In this document: positions 37,260 to 45,455 of the stretch, piece by piece
Layout of the letters: each line of letters opens with the position of its first letter
How positions within the stretch are numbered: the first letter of the stretch is position 1
Source: Lysobacteraceae bacterium
GTDB lineage: Bacteria > Pseudomonadota > Gammaproteobacteria > Xanthomonadales > Xanthomonadaceae
Assembly (NCBI GenBank): GCA_023954075.1
Contig: JAMLIV010000003.1
Span: 106,821 to 170,820, forward strand
Length of the DNA stretch: 64,000 bases
Reading direction: 5' to 3'
Program-made: the position numbers and the translations under genes
Notes under the pieces: generated by a model
The model's database searches: none
The model's input: the letters and a program-made list of their open reading frames with translations, nothing else
Told to the model about the DNA's origin: nothing

Positions 37260-39386
37260 TTACTGCACGAACACACCCTGCTGCGGGGTCCAGTAGAACG
37301 TGCCTTTCTCGAACACCTGCTTGCGCCCGCCCGCCGTGCCCCAGGCCTGTTCCTCGGCCTTGGGATAGCCGTAGCGGGCCTCGCGGCCGGTGGTCTCGAA
37401 GTGCGTCAGGATCGCGCCGTACACGGCGTGTGCGCCGGTCGACGGGGTCCACAGGAACAGGCCGTTCTCGAAGTACTGGTAGCGGCCCTGCTGGGCGGTC
37501 ACCGGCGACTTGGCCGCGTTCATTTCATCCATCAGCGCAAAGCCCCAGCGCGTTTCCGAGTTGGTCGCCCAGAAGTGCTGCAGGATCGCGCCGCGGATCG
37601 CAAAGGCACCGGTGCGCGAATGCCACAGGATGATGCCGTTGTTGAACTCCTGGAACCGTCCGTTGAGCTGGGACGCCATTTCCGCCAGCTTGGGCACGCC
37701 CAGCACGCTGCGGATTCCGCCCATGGCGTAGTACTTCTCGCCGATCTTGCCGTAGGGCAGCACTTCGCAGCGCGGCAGGTCGTAGCCGTCGTTGTCGCGC
37801 GCCTCGTCGTTGCCCCAGCGGCTCAGGTAGAAGGCCGAGACGTACTGGTTGCCCGGGCCCACGTCCAGATCGGTCTTGAGCCACCAGCGGTTGAAGCTGG
37901 TGCCGCTGCGCACCTCGCGCCCCCAGGTCTTGCAGTAGACATAGCTGGTGCCCTGGTAGAGCGTGCCGGTCTGCGCGGTACTGGTCGACGAGGCATAGCC
38001 CGGCGCATTGGCCCAGGTGTCGACCCAGTAGCGCACGTTGCCCGGTGCCGGCGGCGGCGGCGGCGGTGCGGTGCCGCCGTTGATGAGGGTGTAGAAATTG
38101 GCCCATGGAAAGTACTGGCCGGGGTCGTAGCGGTTCTGGTTGCTGGTCAGCATGCCGTGACCCTTGATCCGCACGCTGTCGGGAACGACGTTCCAGTAGC
38201 TGTAGCCCGGGCCCTGCCACGCCGAGGCGCAGTTCACCCCGCGCCGCGCGCAGATGCTGCGGGTCAGGCGCGCCGAGGCGTTGACCATGGCCGAGGACCA
38301 GTTGTCTGCGGCGCTGGCATAGCCGTCGTGCTCGATCCCGATGGTGTAGTGGTTGTGGTACGCCGCGTGCCAGGCCTGGTGGTGCTCTCGCACCATCTGG
38401 GTGATCTGTCCGTCGGACTTGCGGATCACGTAGTGCGCCGAAACCTGCGCGGAGGCGTTCTTGAACCAGGAAATGGCCCCGGCGTAGGAACCCTCGATGG
38501 TGTGCATGATCACCGCCGAGGCGCTGTTGCCGGAGGTGCTGTAGTTGTAGCCGCTGGCGGCGTTCCAGATCGCCTCGGAGAAGTCGACCGTCGCCTTGGC
38601 GGCGACGGTCTCGTCGACACCCTTCGGCGCAGTCGCCGGCGCGGCACCGTCGAACGCGATCGAGTCGCGGTCATGGTTCATGGTCAGGACCGGTGCCTGC
38701 AGCAGGCGCAGGCGCTCGGGCGCGAAGGCCTTGGTCATGTCGAGCGCATGGCGGGGAATTTTCACACCCTGCTCCTGCACGCCGTAGGCCAAGCCGCTGA
38801 GCACGACGTAGGCGAAGCTCTCGCGCGCATAGGACTGGATGTTGCCATCGCCCTCGCCGAAGCCGGCGTAGCGCTGCAGCGCTGCGGCCAACATGGCTTC
38901 CTCGCCGCGCTTGCTCTTGGTGCCGGCCTTGCGTTCCTGGGCGAACGCCTGCTCCAGCAGCGCCGCCGCCGCCATGATGCTGGCCTGCGGATCACTGGCC
39001 ACCTGGGCCTTGGAAAGGCCGGTGAGGCGTGCGCCCTCGGCCACCTGATCGGCAAACCCGTCGCCCTGGTAAAGGCCCATGACGCCATAGGCCAGCGGCA
39101 TGTGGCGATGGCCCGGGTCTTCGAGCGCCGGGTTCACGTTGCGCCAGCCGGTCTGGGCATGGGCGATGGCTTCGAGCGAGCCGGCCGGCAGCGACGGATA
39201 GCGCGCGTAGGCGTTCTTGAACATTTCCGGGTACTGCTGCCGCTGCGCAATCAGCGGCTCGAGCGCCTTGGCGCGCGCCTCCTCCAGCGTGGCCGGCGAG
39301 GCGTCGCGCAGCTGCGCGACCGCGGCACCGTGCCCAAGCATCCCCCCCAGCAGCGCCAGGCACAGCAGGTGTTTCGACGTGAACAT
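37260..39386 (-). CDS. exported N-acetylmuramoyl-L-alanine amidase with LGFP repeats
   Basis: The 708-residue product has a signal peptide (residues 1-25, ending AAVAQL), a helical region to about 270, an amidase_2 domain at about 285-435 with zinc ligands His295 (VIMHTIEGS), His410 (IKGHGML) and Asp421 (RYDPGQYFPW), a proline linker (PPPPPPAPG), a beta-rich segment with Cys residues (VYCKTWGREV, LPRCEVLPYG), and three LGFP repeats from about 555 to the end (for example SVLGVPKLAEM, ETRWGFALMDEM, REARYGYPKAEEQ). It should cut peptide stems from murein; LGFP repeats are usually wall-binding. The ATG at 39386 follows GGAGGGAG. It is unusually large for the family and could target other cells. 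Confidence 0.88.
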   Translation of the reverse strand: MFTSKHLLCLALLGGMLGHGAAVAQLRDASPATLEEARAKALEPLIAQRQQYPEMFKNAYARYPSLPAGSLEAIAHAQTGWRNVNPALEDPGHRHMPLAYGVMGLYQGDGFADQVAEGARLTGLSKAQVASDPQASIMAAAALLEQAFAQERKAGTKSKRGEEAMLAAALQRYAGFGEGDGNIQSYARESFAYVVLSGLAYGVQEQGVKIPRHALDMTKAFAPERLRLLQAPVLTMNHDRDSIAFDGAAPATAPKGVDETVAAKATVDFSEAIWNAASGYNYSTSGNSASAVIMHTIEGSYAGAISWFKNASAQVSAHYVIRKSDGQITQMVREHHQAWHAAYHNHYTIGIEHDGYASAADNWSSAMVNASARLTRSICARRGVNCASAWQGPGYSYWNVVPDSVRIKGHGMLTSNQNRYDPGQYFPWANFYTLINGGTAPPPPPPAPGNVRYWVDTWANAPGYASSTSTAQTGTLYQGTSYVYCKTWGREVRSGTSFNRWWLKTDLDVGPGNQYVSAFYLSRWGNDEARDNDGYDLPRCEVLPYGKIGEKYYAMGGIRSVLGVPKLAEMASQLNGRFQEFNNGIILWHSRTGAFAIRGAILQHFWATNSETRWGFALMDEMNAAKSPVTAQQGRYQYFENGLFLWTPSTGAHAVYGAILTHFETTGREARYGYPKAEEQAWGTAGGRKQVFEKGTFYWTPQQGVFVQ

Positions 39387-39646
39387 GAGTCTCTCCCTCC
39401 AGGACTTCGACATGAAGCTGCCGCCGCAAGCCGAACCGGACGCCATCCGCATCCGTCGGCACTTCCCCTGAAGGCCGCCGGAAATCCATCGAATGGATAC
39501 TGATAAGCTTGCCAACGACAGCGGTGACCGTCCCTTCACCCCGAGGGGACGGAACGAAACCCAGACGATCGCGGCACCCGATCCGGGACAATCGCGCCGC
39601 CTGTGCTTCTTAACCCTCCATTCGAGATCGAGCGGCAAATCCCGAC
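39387..39646. other. divergent intergenic region with two inverted repeats
   Basis: The 260 bp between the amidase (minus) and sigma factor (plus) contain ATCCAT/ATGGAT (39484-39489, 39493-39498) and CCGTCCC/GGGACGG (39528-39534, 39546-39552). The second could be an operator or a leader hairpin. I could not fix promoter boxes for either gene. Confidence 0.3.
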
Positions 39647-40273
39647 ATGACCTGCCCCACGATCGCCGCAACGGCCTCACCCGACGCCCGCGAAGACGTG
39701 GAGGGCGAGTCGTTCGCGCAGCTCCTGGCCGCGGCCGATGCCGGCCAGCCCGAGGCCTGGGATCGGATCTACGCCCTGCTCTACGCCGACCTGCACCGCA
39801 TCGCGCGTTCGCAGATCCGCCGCCAGGCCAGCCCGCGCCTGTCGCCCACCTCGCTCATCAGCGAGACCTGGCTGAAGCTGTCGGGCGCACATCTCAAGGT
39901 GGACGGCCGCCGCCACCTGACCTCGCTGATCGCGCGCGCCATGCGCTTCGTGCTGATCGACCAGGCGCGCCGCGCGCTGACCGACGCGCACCGTGAGGGC
40001 GAGCCGCTTCCGCTGCAGGAGATGGCGTCCGAAGGCGGCACCCAGGCGCAGCTCGAGCAGCTGCTCTCGCTCGATCAGGCGCTGACGGTGCTGGCAGGCA
40101 TCGACCGGCGGCTGGCGCGCGTGGTGGAGCTGCGCTACTTCGGCGGGCTGAGCGAACGCGAGGCGGCCGAGGTGCTGGAAGTCACCGAGCGCACCGTCTC
40201 GCGCGACTGGCGCAAGGCGCGCGCCTGGCTGCTGGCGCGGCTGGGCGAGGAACCGCGCGCGATCACTCCCTGA
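39647..40273 (+). CDS. ECF-like sigma factor, kinase-associated type
   Basis: The 208-residue protein has sigma region 2 (residues about 25-95, with LISETWLKLSGAHLKVDGRR and MRFVLIDQARR) and region 4 (about 135-195: LARVVELRYFGGLSEREAAE, VTERTVSRDWRKARAWL). This is the ECF group frequently encoded beside Ser/Thr kinases (the ECF43-like/Sig-70_X6 type). The kinase gene is convergent here, and their 3' ends overlap by 11 bp (40263-40273). By analogy to EcfK-PknS of Xanthomonas citri, kinase phosphorylation may activate this sigma factor; the targets are unknown. Confidence 0.85.
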   Translation: MTCPTIAATASPDAREDVEGESFAQLLAAADAGQPEAWDRIYALLYADLHRIARSQIRRQASPRLSPTSLISETWLKLSGAHLKVDGRRHLTSLIARAMRFVLIDQARRALTDAHREGEPLPLQEMASEGGTQAQLEQLLSLDQALTVLAGIDRRLARVVELRYFGGLSEREAAEVLEVTERTVSRDWRKARAWLLARLGEEPRAITP

Positions 40274-43214
40274 CCGGGCCGGCTGCCGATTCCGCGCTGC
40301 CCGGGAGCCGCGCAGGGGCCTGCCCCAGCGCCGCCAGCCTCTCCTCGATCTTGCGCAGGGATGGCGAGCCGGGCTCGATCCGCCGGCTGATTTCCAGCGC
40401 CTGCTGCCAGTGGCTGCGGGCCTGGTCGCGCCGGCCTTCCGCCAGCGCAAGTTCGCCGAGCTTTTCATGGTTGTTGAGGCGCACGCTCTGGCTGATCATC
40501 GTGTCCGGCGCGGCGGCAATTTCCCGCAGCGAGGATTCCATCAGATGCCTGGCCCGCGCCTTCTCGCCGCGCGCGATGTACACCTCACCCAAGGTGGTGA
40601 TGGCGTTGTACACCGCATCGCTGGTGGCACCGTATTCTTCCCGCAGCGCGGCCACGATTTCTTCCATGTCGTCCTGAACCGCCTGGTCGGCCTGCCCCAG
40701 CCGCAGCTTCGCCTTGATCAGGACCATGCGTTCGGACAGCACCGGCAGGCCCTGGCGCAGGCCGATCTCGACCCGGCGCGCGAACAGGTCAACCACTTCC
40801 TGCCAGGCATTGCGGGCGTCGGTCCGTGCCGATGCCCGGGTGGCCAGCACGGCCGCCAGGTGGCCGACGGCTTTCATGGTTTCCTGATGGGCGGGACCGT
40901 ACACCGACTCCAGCAGCGCAAGCCCGCGCCGCGCAATGGCCTCGGCCTCGTCGGAGCGCCCGATCTGGGAGTAGATGATGCCCTTCACCATCGAGGTGCG
41001 GACCGTTTCAGGGTGCGTATCGCCCAGCGCCTTGGCAAGGATGGCCTCGCCGCGCTGCACGAACTCCAGCGCGGTGACGGTGTCGCCCTGCCAGAAGTGC
41101 GCATAGCCCAACAGCTGCCAGGCCTTGCCGGTTTCCGGATGGTCTTCGCCCAGCAGCCGCCGCCGGCGGTCGAGCAGCGCGCTGGCCAATTCCACAGCGC
41201 GCTCATGCCGGCTCAGCTGCTTGAGCGTGGGAACCAGCTCGACCGTGGCCTCGTCGGCGATCAGCGGAGCGCGCTCGCGGGTCAGCTCGATGGCGCGCTC
41301 GAACGCCACTACCGCCAGCTCCTTGCGCGAGAACATGCTGGACCACTGGCCCTGCTGGATCAGCAGGGCGGCGAGCGGGCGGGGATCGCGGGACGCCATT
41401 TTTTCGGCACGCACCAGCGCCTGCTGCAGGGTTGCCTGGCCTTGCTCGATCCGCGCCATGCCCCACTGCGCCCGCGCCAGTTCGACCTCCAGCGCCAGGC
41501 CGGCCGATTCGCGCTCAGCGCGCGGCACGGCACCCAGGCGCTCCCGCCCGGCCTTCGCCGCTGCGGCGGCCAGGGCGTAGCGCGACTGGATGTTGAACAG
41601 ATGTGCCATCGCCGCCTGGATCGACGCTTCCTGGTCGTCGCGCCCGACGCTGCGCGCCTGCGCTTCCTCCAGCAAGTCCATGGCATGCCGGTAGTCGCCC
41701 AGCGTCGTATAGCTGCGTGCCAGCACCAGCAGCATCAGGCTGGCGGTCCGCGCGTCCAGGCCTCCGCCGGCCTCGCCGCCGCGCAGGCTGGCCTCGGCGT
41801 CGCGCAGCATCGGTGCTGACATCAGCGGCGACTGCCCGAGCCCGCCGGTGGTCAGCGCATCGAAGGAGTTCTCGAACAGGCGACGCATCGCCTGCGCGGC
41901 CTGGGCATGGTCGCTGGCCTGATCGTGCAGGTACAGGCTGCTGCCGACGCCAGCGGCGACGCCCGCCAGCACAAGAATCGCAACCGCAGTGGCAACGCGG
42001 TTGCGGCGCAGGAACAGGCGCAGCCGGTATCCCGCCCGCGCGCGGCGCAGCGACACCGGCCGGTACGCCAGCCAGGCGCGCAGGTCGTCCTGCAGGTGTG
42101 CGATCGACGCCGGACGATCGGCCGGGTCCGGTGCCACGCAGGCCGAGACGATGGCATCCAGATCGCCCGCCAGCGCCTTCGCCAGCGCGCCCCGATCCCT
42201 GCAGCCGCGCAGCCGTGCGGCCTCGTCCAAGCCCCGGCGCGCCTCTTCGCTCGGCAGCGGCAGCGGCGTGCTCGCAGCGAACGTGTCGCCCGGTGCCGGG
42301 CCCACGCCGCACAGCAGGGCGCGCAGCATCACGCCCAGCGCGTGGATGTCCGAGGCAACGCTGTTGCCCTGGCTCGCCACCTCCGGCGCGGTGTAGCCGG
42401 GGGTCATCGCCACTTGCCGCACGCCGCCGTGGCTGCGCGCGGCCAGCGACGACAGGCCGAAATCGAGCAGGATCGGGCGCCCGGAGTCATCCACCAGCAC
42501 GTTCGACGGCTTCAGGTCGCCGTGCAGCGCGCCCTTGCCGTGCGCGTAGCGCAGCCCCTCGCAGAGCCGGATGAACAGGGCCACGCGGGCGCGCAGGTCG
42601 AGGCGACGGCGGTCGCACCACTGGTCGATCGCCTCGCCCTGCACCCGCTGCATCGCGAACCACGGGCCGCCGTCGGCATCGACGCCGCCATCGAGCAGGG
42701 TGGCGATGTTCGGGTGTTCCAGCATCGCCAGCATGTCGCGCTCGTTGCGCAGCACTTCGGCCAGCACGGGCGTGGCGGCGTCCGCCTGGATGCACTTGAG
42801 CGCGACCGTCTGGGCGTACTGACCGTCGGCGCGACTGGCCAGGTACACCCGCCCCATGCCGCCCGCGCCGATCACCCCATCGATGCGCCAGACGCCCAGC
42901 CGGGACCCGATGCGGCGGTCGGCACCCGCGCCTGCGGACTCCTGCGGCGCGCAGTGGGAGAGGATCTTCTGCGGCGACTCCGGCAGCCCGTTCGCCTGCG
43001 CATCGGCGGCAAGCAGCCGCGCCACCCGCGCATGCAGTTCCGGATCGGACCGACGCAGGGATTCGAGCCGCTGCGCACGCGCACGCGGCGCCATGTCGGC
43101 ACAGCGGTCAAACAGTTCCAGCGCCCGCGACTCAAGGCTCGCCACTTCGCTCCCCGCGCGCCTTTCGGCGCGCTCCGTCACGTCCCTGCCCGGCCTGCCG
43201 TTCCGGTTCGGCAT
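40263..43214 (-). CDS. transmembrane Ser/Thr protein kinase with TPR sensor domain
   Basis: The 983-residue protein has a cytosolic kinase domain at about residues 108-395: Gly-loop VIGAGGMGRVYLA, Lys140 in VALKCI, HGDLKPSNVL (His231, Asp233) and DFG at 251-253. The usual HRD is HGD, so this is a non-RD kinase that may not need activation-loop phosphorylation. One membrane helix follows (VATAVAILVLAGVAAGVGSS, about 410-430). The C-terminal half is periplasmic and made of TPR-like repeats, ending AALGQAPARLPGSAESAAGP. It probably senses an envelope signal and controls the adjoining sigma factor. Confidence 0.88.
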   Translation of the reverse strand: MPNRNGRPGRDVTERAERRAGSEVASLESRALELFDRCADMAPRARAQRLESLRRSDPELHARVARLLAADAQANGLPESPQKILSHCAPQESAGAGADRRIGSRLGVWRIDGVIGAGGMGRVYLASRADGQYAQTVALKCIQADAATPVLAEVLRNERDMLAMLEHPNIATLLDGGVDADGGPWFAMQRVQGEAIDQWCDRRRLDLRARVALFIRLCEGLRYAHGKGALHGDLKPSNVLVDDSGRPILLDFGLSSLAARSHGGVRQVAMTPGYTAPEVASQGNSVASDIHALGVMLRALLCGVGPAPGDTFAASTPLPLPSEEARRGLDEAARLRGCRDRGALAKALAGDLDAIVSACVAPDPADRPASIAHLQDDLRAWLAYRPVSLRRARAGYRLRLFLRRNRVATAVAILVLAGVAAGVGSSLYLHDQASDHAQAAQAMRRLFENSFDALTTGGLGQSPLMSAPMLRDAEASLRGGEAGGGLDARTASLMLLVLARSYTTLGDYRHAMDLLEEAQARSVGRDDQEASIQAAMAHLFNIQSRYALAAAAAKAGRERLGAVPRAERESAGLALEVELARAQWGMARIEQGQATLQQALVRAEKMASRDPRPLAALLIQQGQWSSMFSRKELAVVAFERAIELTRERAPLIADEATVELVPTLKQLSRHERAVELASALLDRRRRLLGEDHPETGKAWQLLGYAHFWQGDTVTALEFVQRGEAILAKALGDTHPETVRTSMVKGIIYSQIGRSDEAEAIARRGLALLESVYGPAHQETMKAVGHLAAVLATRASARTDARNAWQEVVDLFARRVEIGLRQGLPVLSERMVLIKAKLRLGQADQAVQDDMEEIVAALREEYGATSDAVYNAITTLGEVYIARGEKARARHLMESSLREIAAAPDTMISQSVRLNNHEKLGELALAEGRRDQARSHWQQALEISRRIEPGSPSLRKIEERLAALGQAPARLPGSAESAAGPVRE

Positions 43215-43301
43215 CGGCTCCGATGCTAGCTCCGGGCCAGCGGCGGCAGCCAGCGTGACGGGGATCGAAAGTGACCGCCATCACACCCCGGCAAGCCGCC
43301 T

Positions 43302-45455
43302 TCAGCGCACGCCCAGCCGATCCAGCATGAAGGCGTACCACTCCGAGGTGCGGCGAAAGCGCACGTAGCGCCCGGTCTTGCCGCCGTGGCCGGCTTCCAT
43401 GTCGGTGCGCAGCAGCAGCGGGTTGTCGTCGGTCTTGACGGCGCGCAGCCGGGCGACCCACTTGGCCGGCTCCCAGTACTGCACCTGCGAATCCCACAGC
43501 CCGGTATCGACGTACAGCGCCGGGTAGTCCTGCGCGCGCACCTGGTCGTAGGGCGAGTAGGAGTGCATGTATTCGTAGTACACCGGCTCGGCCGGGTTGC
43601 CCCATTCGTCGAACTCGTTGGTGGTGAGCGGGATGGAGGTGTCGAGCATGGTGGTGACCACGTCGACGAAGGGCACGCCGGCGTACATCACCGCATAGCG
43701 GTCCGGTGCCATGTTGGCGACCGCGCCCATCAGCAGGCCGCCGGCGCTGCCGCCGGCCGCCGCCACGCGATCCTTCGCGGCGTAGCCTTCGCGCACGAGG
43801 AAATCGGTGACGTCGATGAAGTCGGTGAAGCTGTTCTTCTTGTGCAGCAGCTTGCCGTCCTCGTACCAGTGCCGGCCCATCTCCTGACCGCCGCGGATAT
43901 GGGCGATGGCGTAGACCATGCCGCGATCGAGCAGGCTCGGTACCGCGAGGTTGAAGCGTGGATCGCTGGAGGCCCCGTAGGAGCCGTAGGCGTACTGCAG
44001 CAGCGCGGCGCGGCCGTTGCGCTCGAAGCCCTTGCGGTAGACCAGCGAAACGGGAATCTTCGTGCCATCGCGCGCCGGTGCCCAAAGCCGCTCGGTGGCG
44101 TACAGCGAGGCGTCGTAACCCAGCACCGGGTCGGTCTTGAGCAGGCGCCGTTCGCCGCTGGCGACATCCACCTCCCAGGTGCTCTGCGGCGTGGTCAGCG
44201 AGCTGTAGCCATAGCGCAGCCAGTGGGTGCCCGGCTCGGCGTTGGTCGAAAGCCCCATCACATAGGCCGGCTCGTCCGAGGCCACCAGGAAGGAGTCGCC
44301 CGCCGCCGGCAGCACGCGCACCCGGCGCAGGCCCTCGGAGCGCTCTTCAAAGGCAATGAAATCGTCGAACAGCTCGAAGCCGCCGATGAAGGCATCCTCG
44401 CGATGGGCAATCCACTCCTGCCAGCGCGCGCGGTCGCCCACGTCGGCATCGGCGACGGTCATCAGGCGGTAGTTCGGAGCACGCCAGTCGGTGCGGATCA
44501 CCCAGCGCCCGCCGAGGTGATCGGCGTCATAGAGGAAGTCACGCTGGCGCGGCGCGAACACGAACAGGCGCGAGGGATCGGCCAGCTCGGCGCAGCGCAT
44601 CTCGGTGGAGACGGTGGCGCGCAGGTCGATGCACAAATAGCGCTCCGAGCGGGTGCGCGTGATCGACAGGTAGAAGGTCTCGTCGCCTTCCTCGTACACC
44701 AGGCGATCGCCCGCGGGTGCCGCGCCCACGCGGTGCTGCTTCACCCGGTATCCGAGCAGGGTTTCGGGATGGTTCTCGACGTAGTAGAGGGTTTCGTCGT
44801 CCGCGCCCCATACGAGGTTGGGCGCAATGCCGGCGACGCCGTCTTCATGCACCGCACCGGTCGCCAGATCCTTCACCTTGAGGACATACTGCCGACGCCC
44901 CACGTCATCCTCGGCCCAGGCGATGCGGGCACCGCTCGGGCTGATCGCCCAGTCACCGATCTGGTAGTAGCTCTTGCCTTCGGCCAGGGCGTTGCCGTCG
45001 AGCAGGATCTCCTCGGGTGCCTCCATGCTGCCGCGACGGCGCGCATAGACCGGATACTCGCCGCCTTCCTCGAAGCGCACGTAGTACCACCAGCCCTTTT
45101 CCCGGTAGGGCACGCTGGCATCGTCCGCCTTGATGCGCCCGGTGATCTCGTCGAACAGGGCGTCGCGGGTGGCGGCCAGCGGTGTCATCACCGCGTCGGT
45201 GTAGGCGTTTTCCGCGTTCAGATACCCGATGACCTCGGGGTTCTCGCGGGTGTCGTCGCGCAGCCAGTACCAGGGATCCTCACGGCTGGCGCCGAACGGG
45301 GTCGTGATCTGGTGCGGGCGGGTGGCCGCCACGGGCGGTACCGGATCGCGCGCTGCTGCACTGTCCATTTCGTCATGCCGCGGTTGGGACGCACAGGCCG
45401 CCAGCACCAGGGTGGCGACGGCCAGAGCGCCAAGATACCCCCGCGCGCGCCTCAT
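43302..45455 (-). CDS. S9 family peptidase lipoprotein (oligopeptidase B-like)
   Basis: The 717-residue product starts with a lipoprotein signal (ALAVATLVLAACAS). The N-terminal beta-propeller is followed by the alpha/beta-hydrolase domain with catalytic Ser in AAAGGSAGGLLMGAVANM, the acidic residue after VKTDDNPLLLRTD, and His in MEAGHGGKTGR. The LRDDTRENPEVIGYLNAENAY opening is typical of PtrB, which cleaves short peptides after Lys/Arg. The lipid anchor places it in the envelope. Its start overlaps the upstream peptidase stop by four bases. Confidence 0.92.
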   Translation of the reverse strand: MRRARGYLGALAVATLVLAACASQPRHDEMDSAAARDPVPPVAATRPHQITTPFGASREDPWYWLRDDTRENPEVIGYLNAENAYTDAVMTPLAATRDALFDEITGRIKADDASVPYREKGWWYYVRFEEGGEYPVYARRRGSMEAPEEILLDGNALAEGKSYYQIGDWAISPSGARIAWAEDDVGRRQYVLKVKDLATGAVHEDGVAGIAPNLVWGADDETLYYVENHPETLLGYRVKQHRVGAAPAGDRLVYEEGDETFYLSITRTRSERYLCIDLRATVSTEMRCAELADPSRLFVFAPRQRDFLYDADHLGGRWVIRTDWRAPNYRLMTVADADVGDRARWQEWIAHREDAFIGGFELFDDFIAFEERSEGLRRVRVLPAAGDSFLVASDEPAYVMGLSTNAEPGTHWLRYGYSSLTTPQSTWEVDVASGERRLLKTDPVLGYDASLYATERLWAPARDGTKIPVSLVYRKGFERNGRAALLQYAYGSYGASSDPRFNLAVPSLLDRGMVYAIAHIRGGQEMGRHWYEDGKLLHKKNSFTDFIDVTDFLVREGYAAKDRVAAAGGSAGGLLMGAVANMAPDRYAVMYAGVPFVDVVTTMLDTSIPLTTNEFDEWGNPAEPVYYEYMHSYSPYDQVRAQDYPALYVDTGLWDSQVQYWEPAKWVARLRAVKTDDNPLLLRTDMEAGHGGKTGRYVRFRRTSEWYAFMLDRLGVR

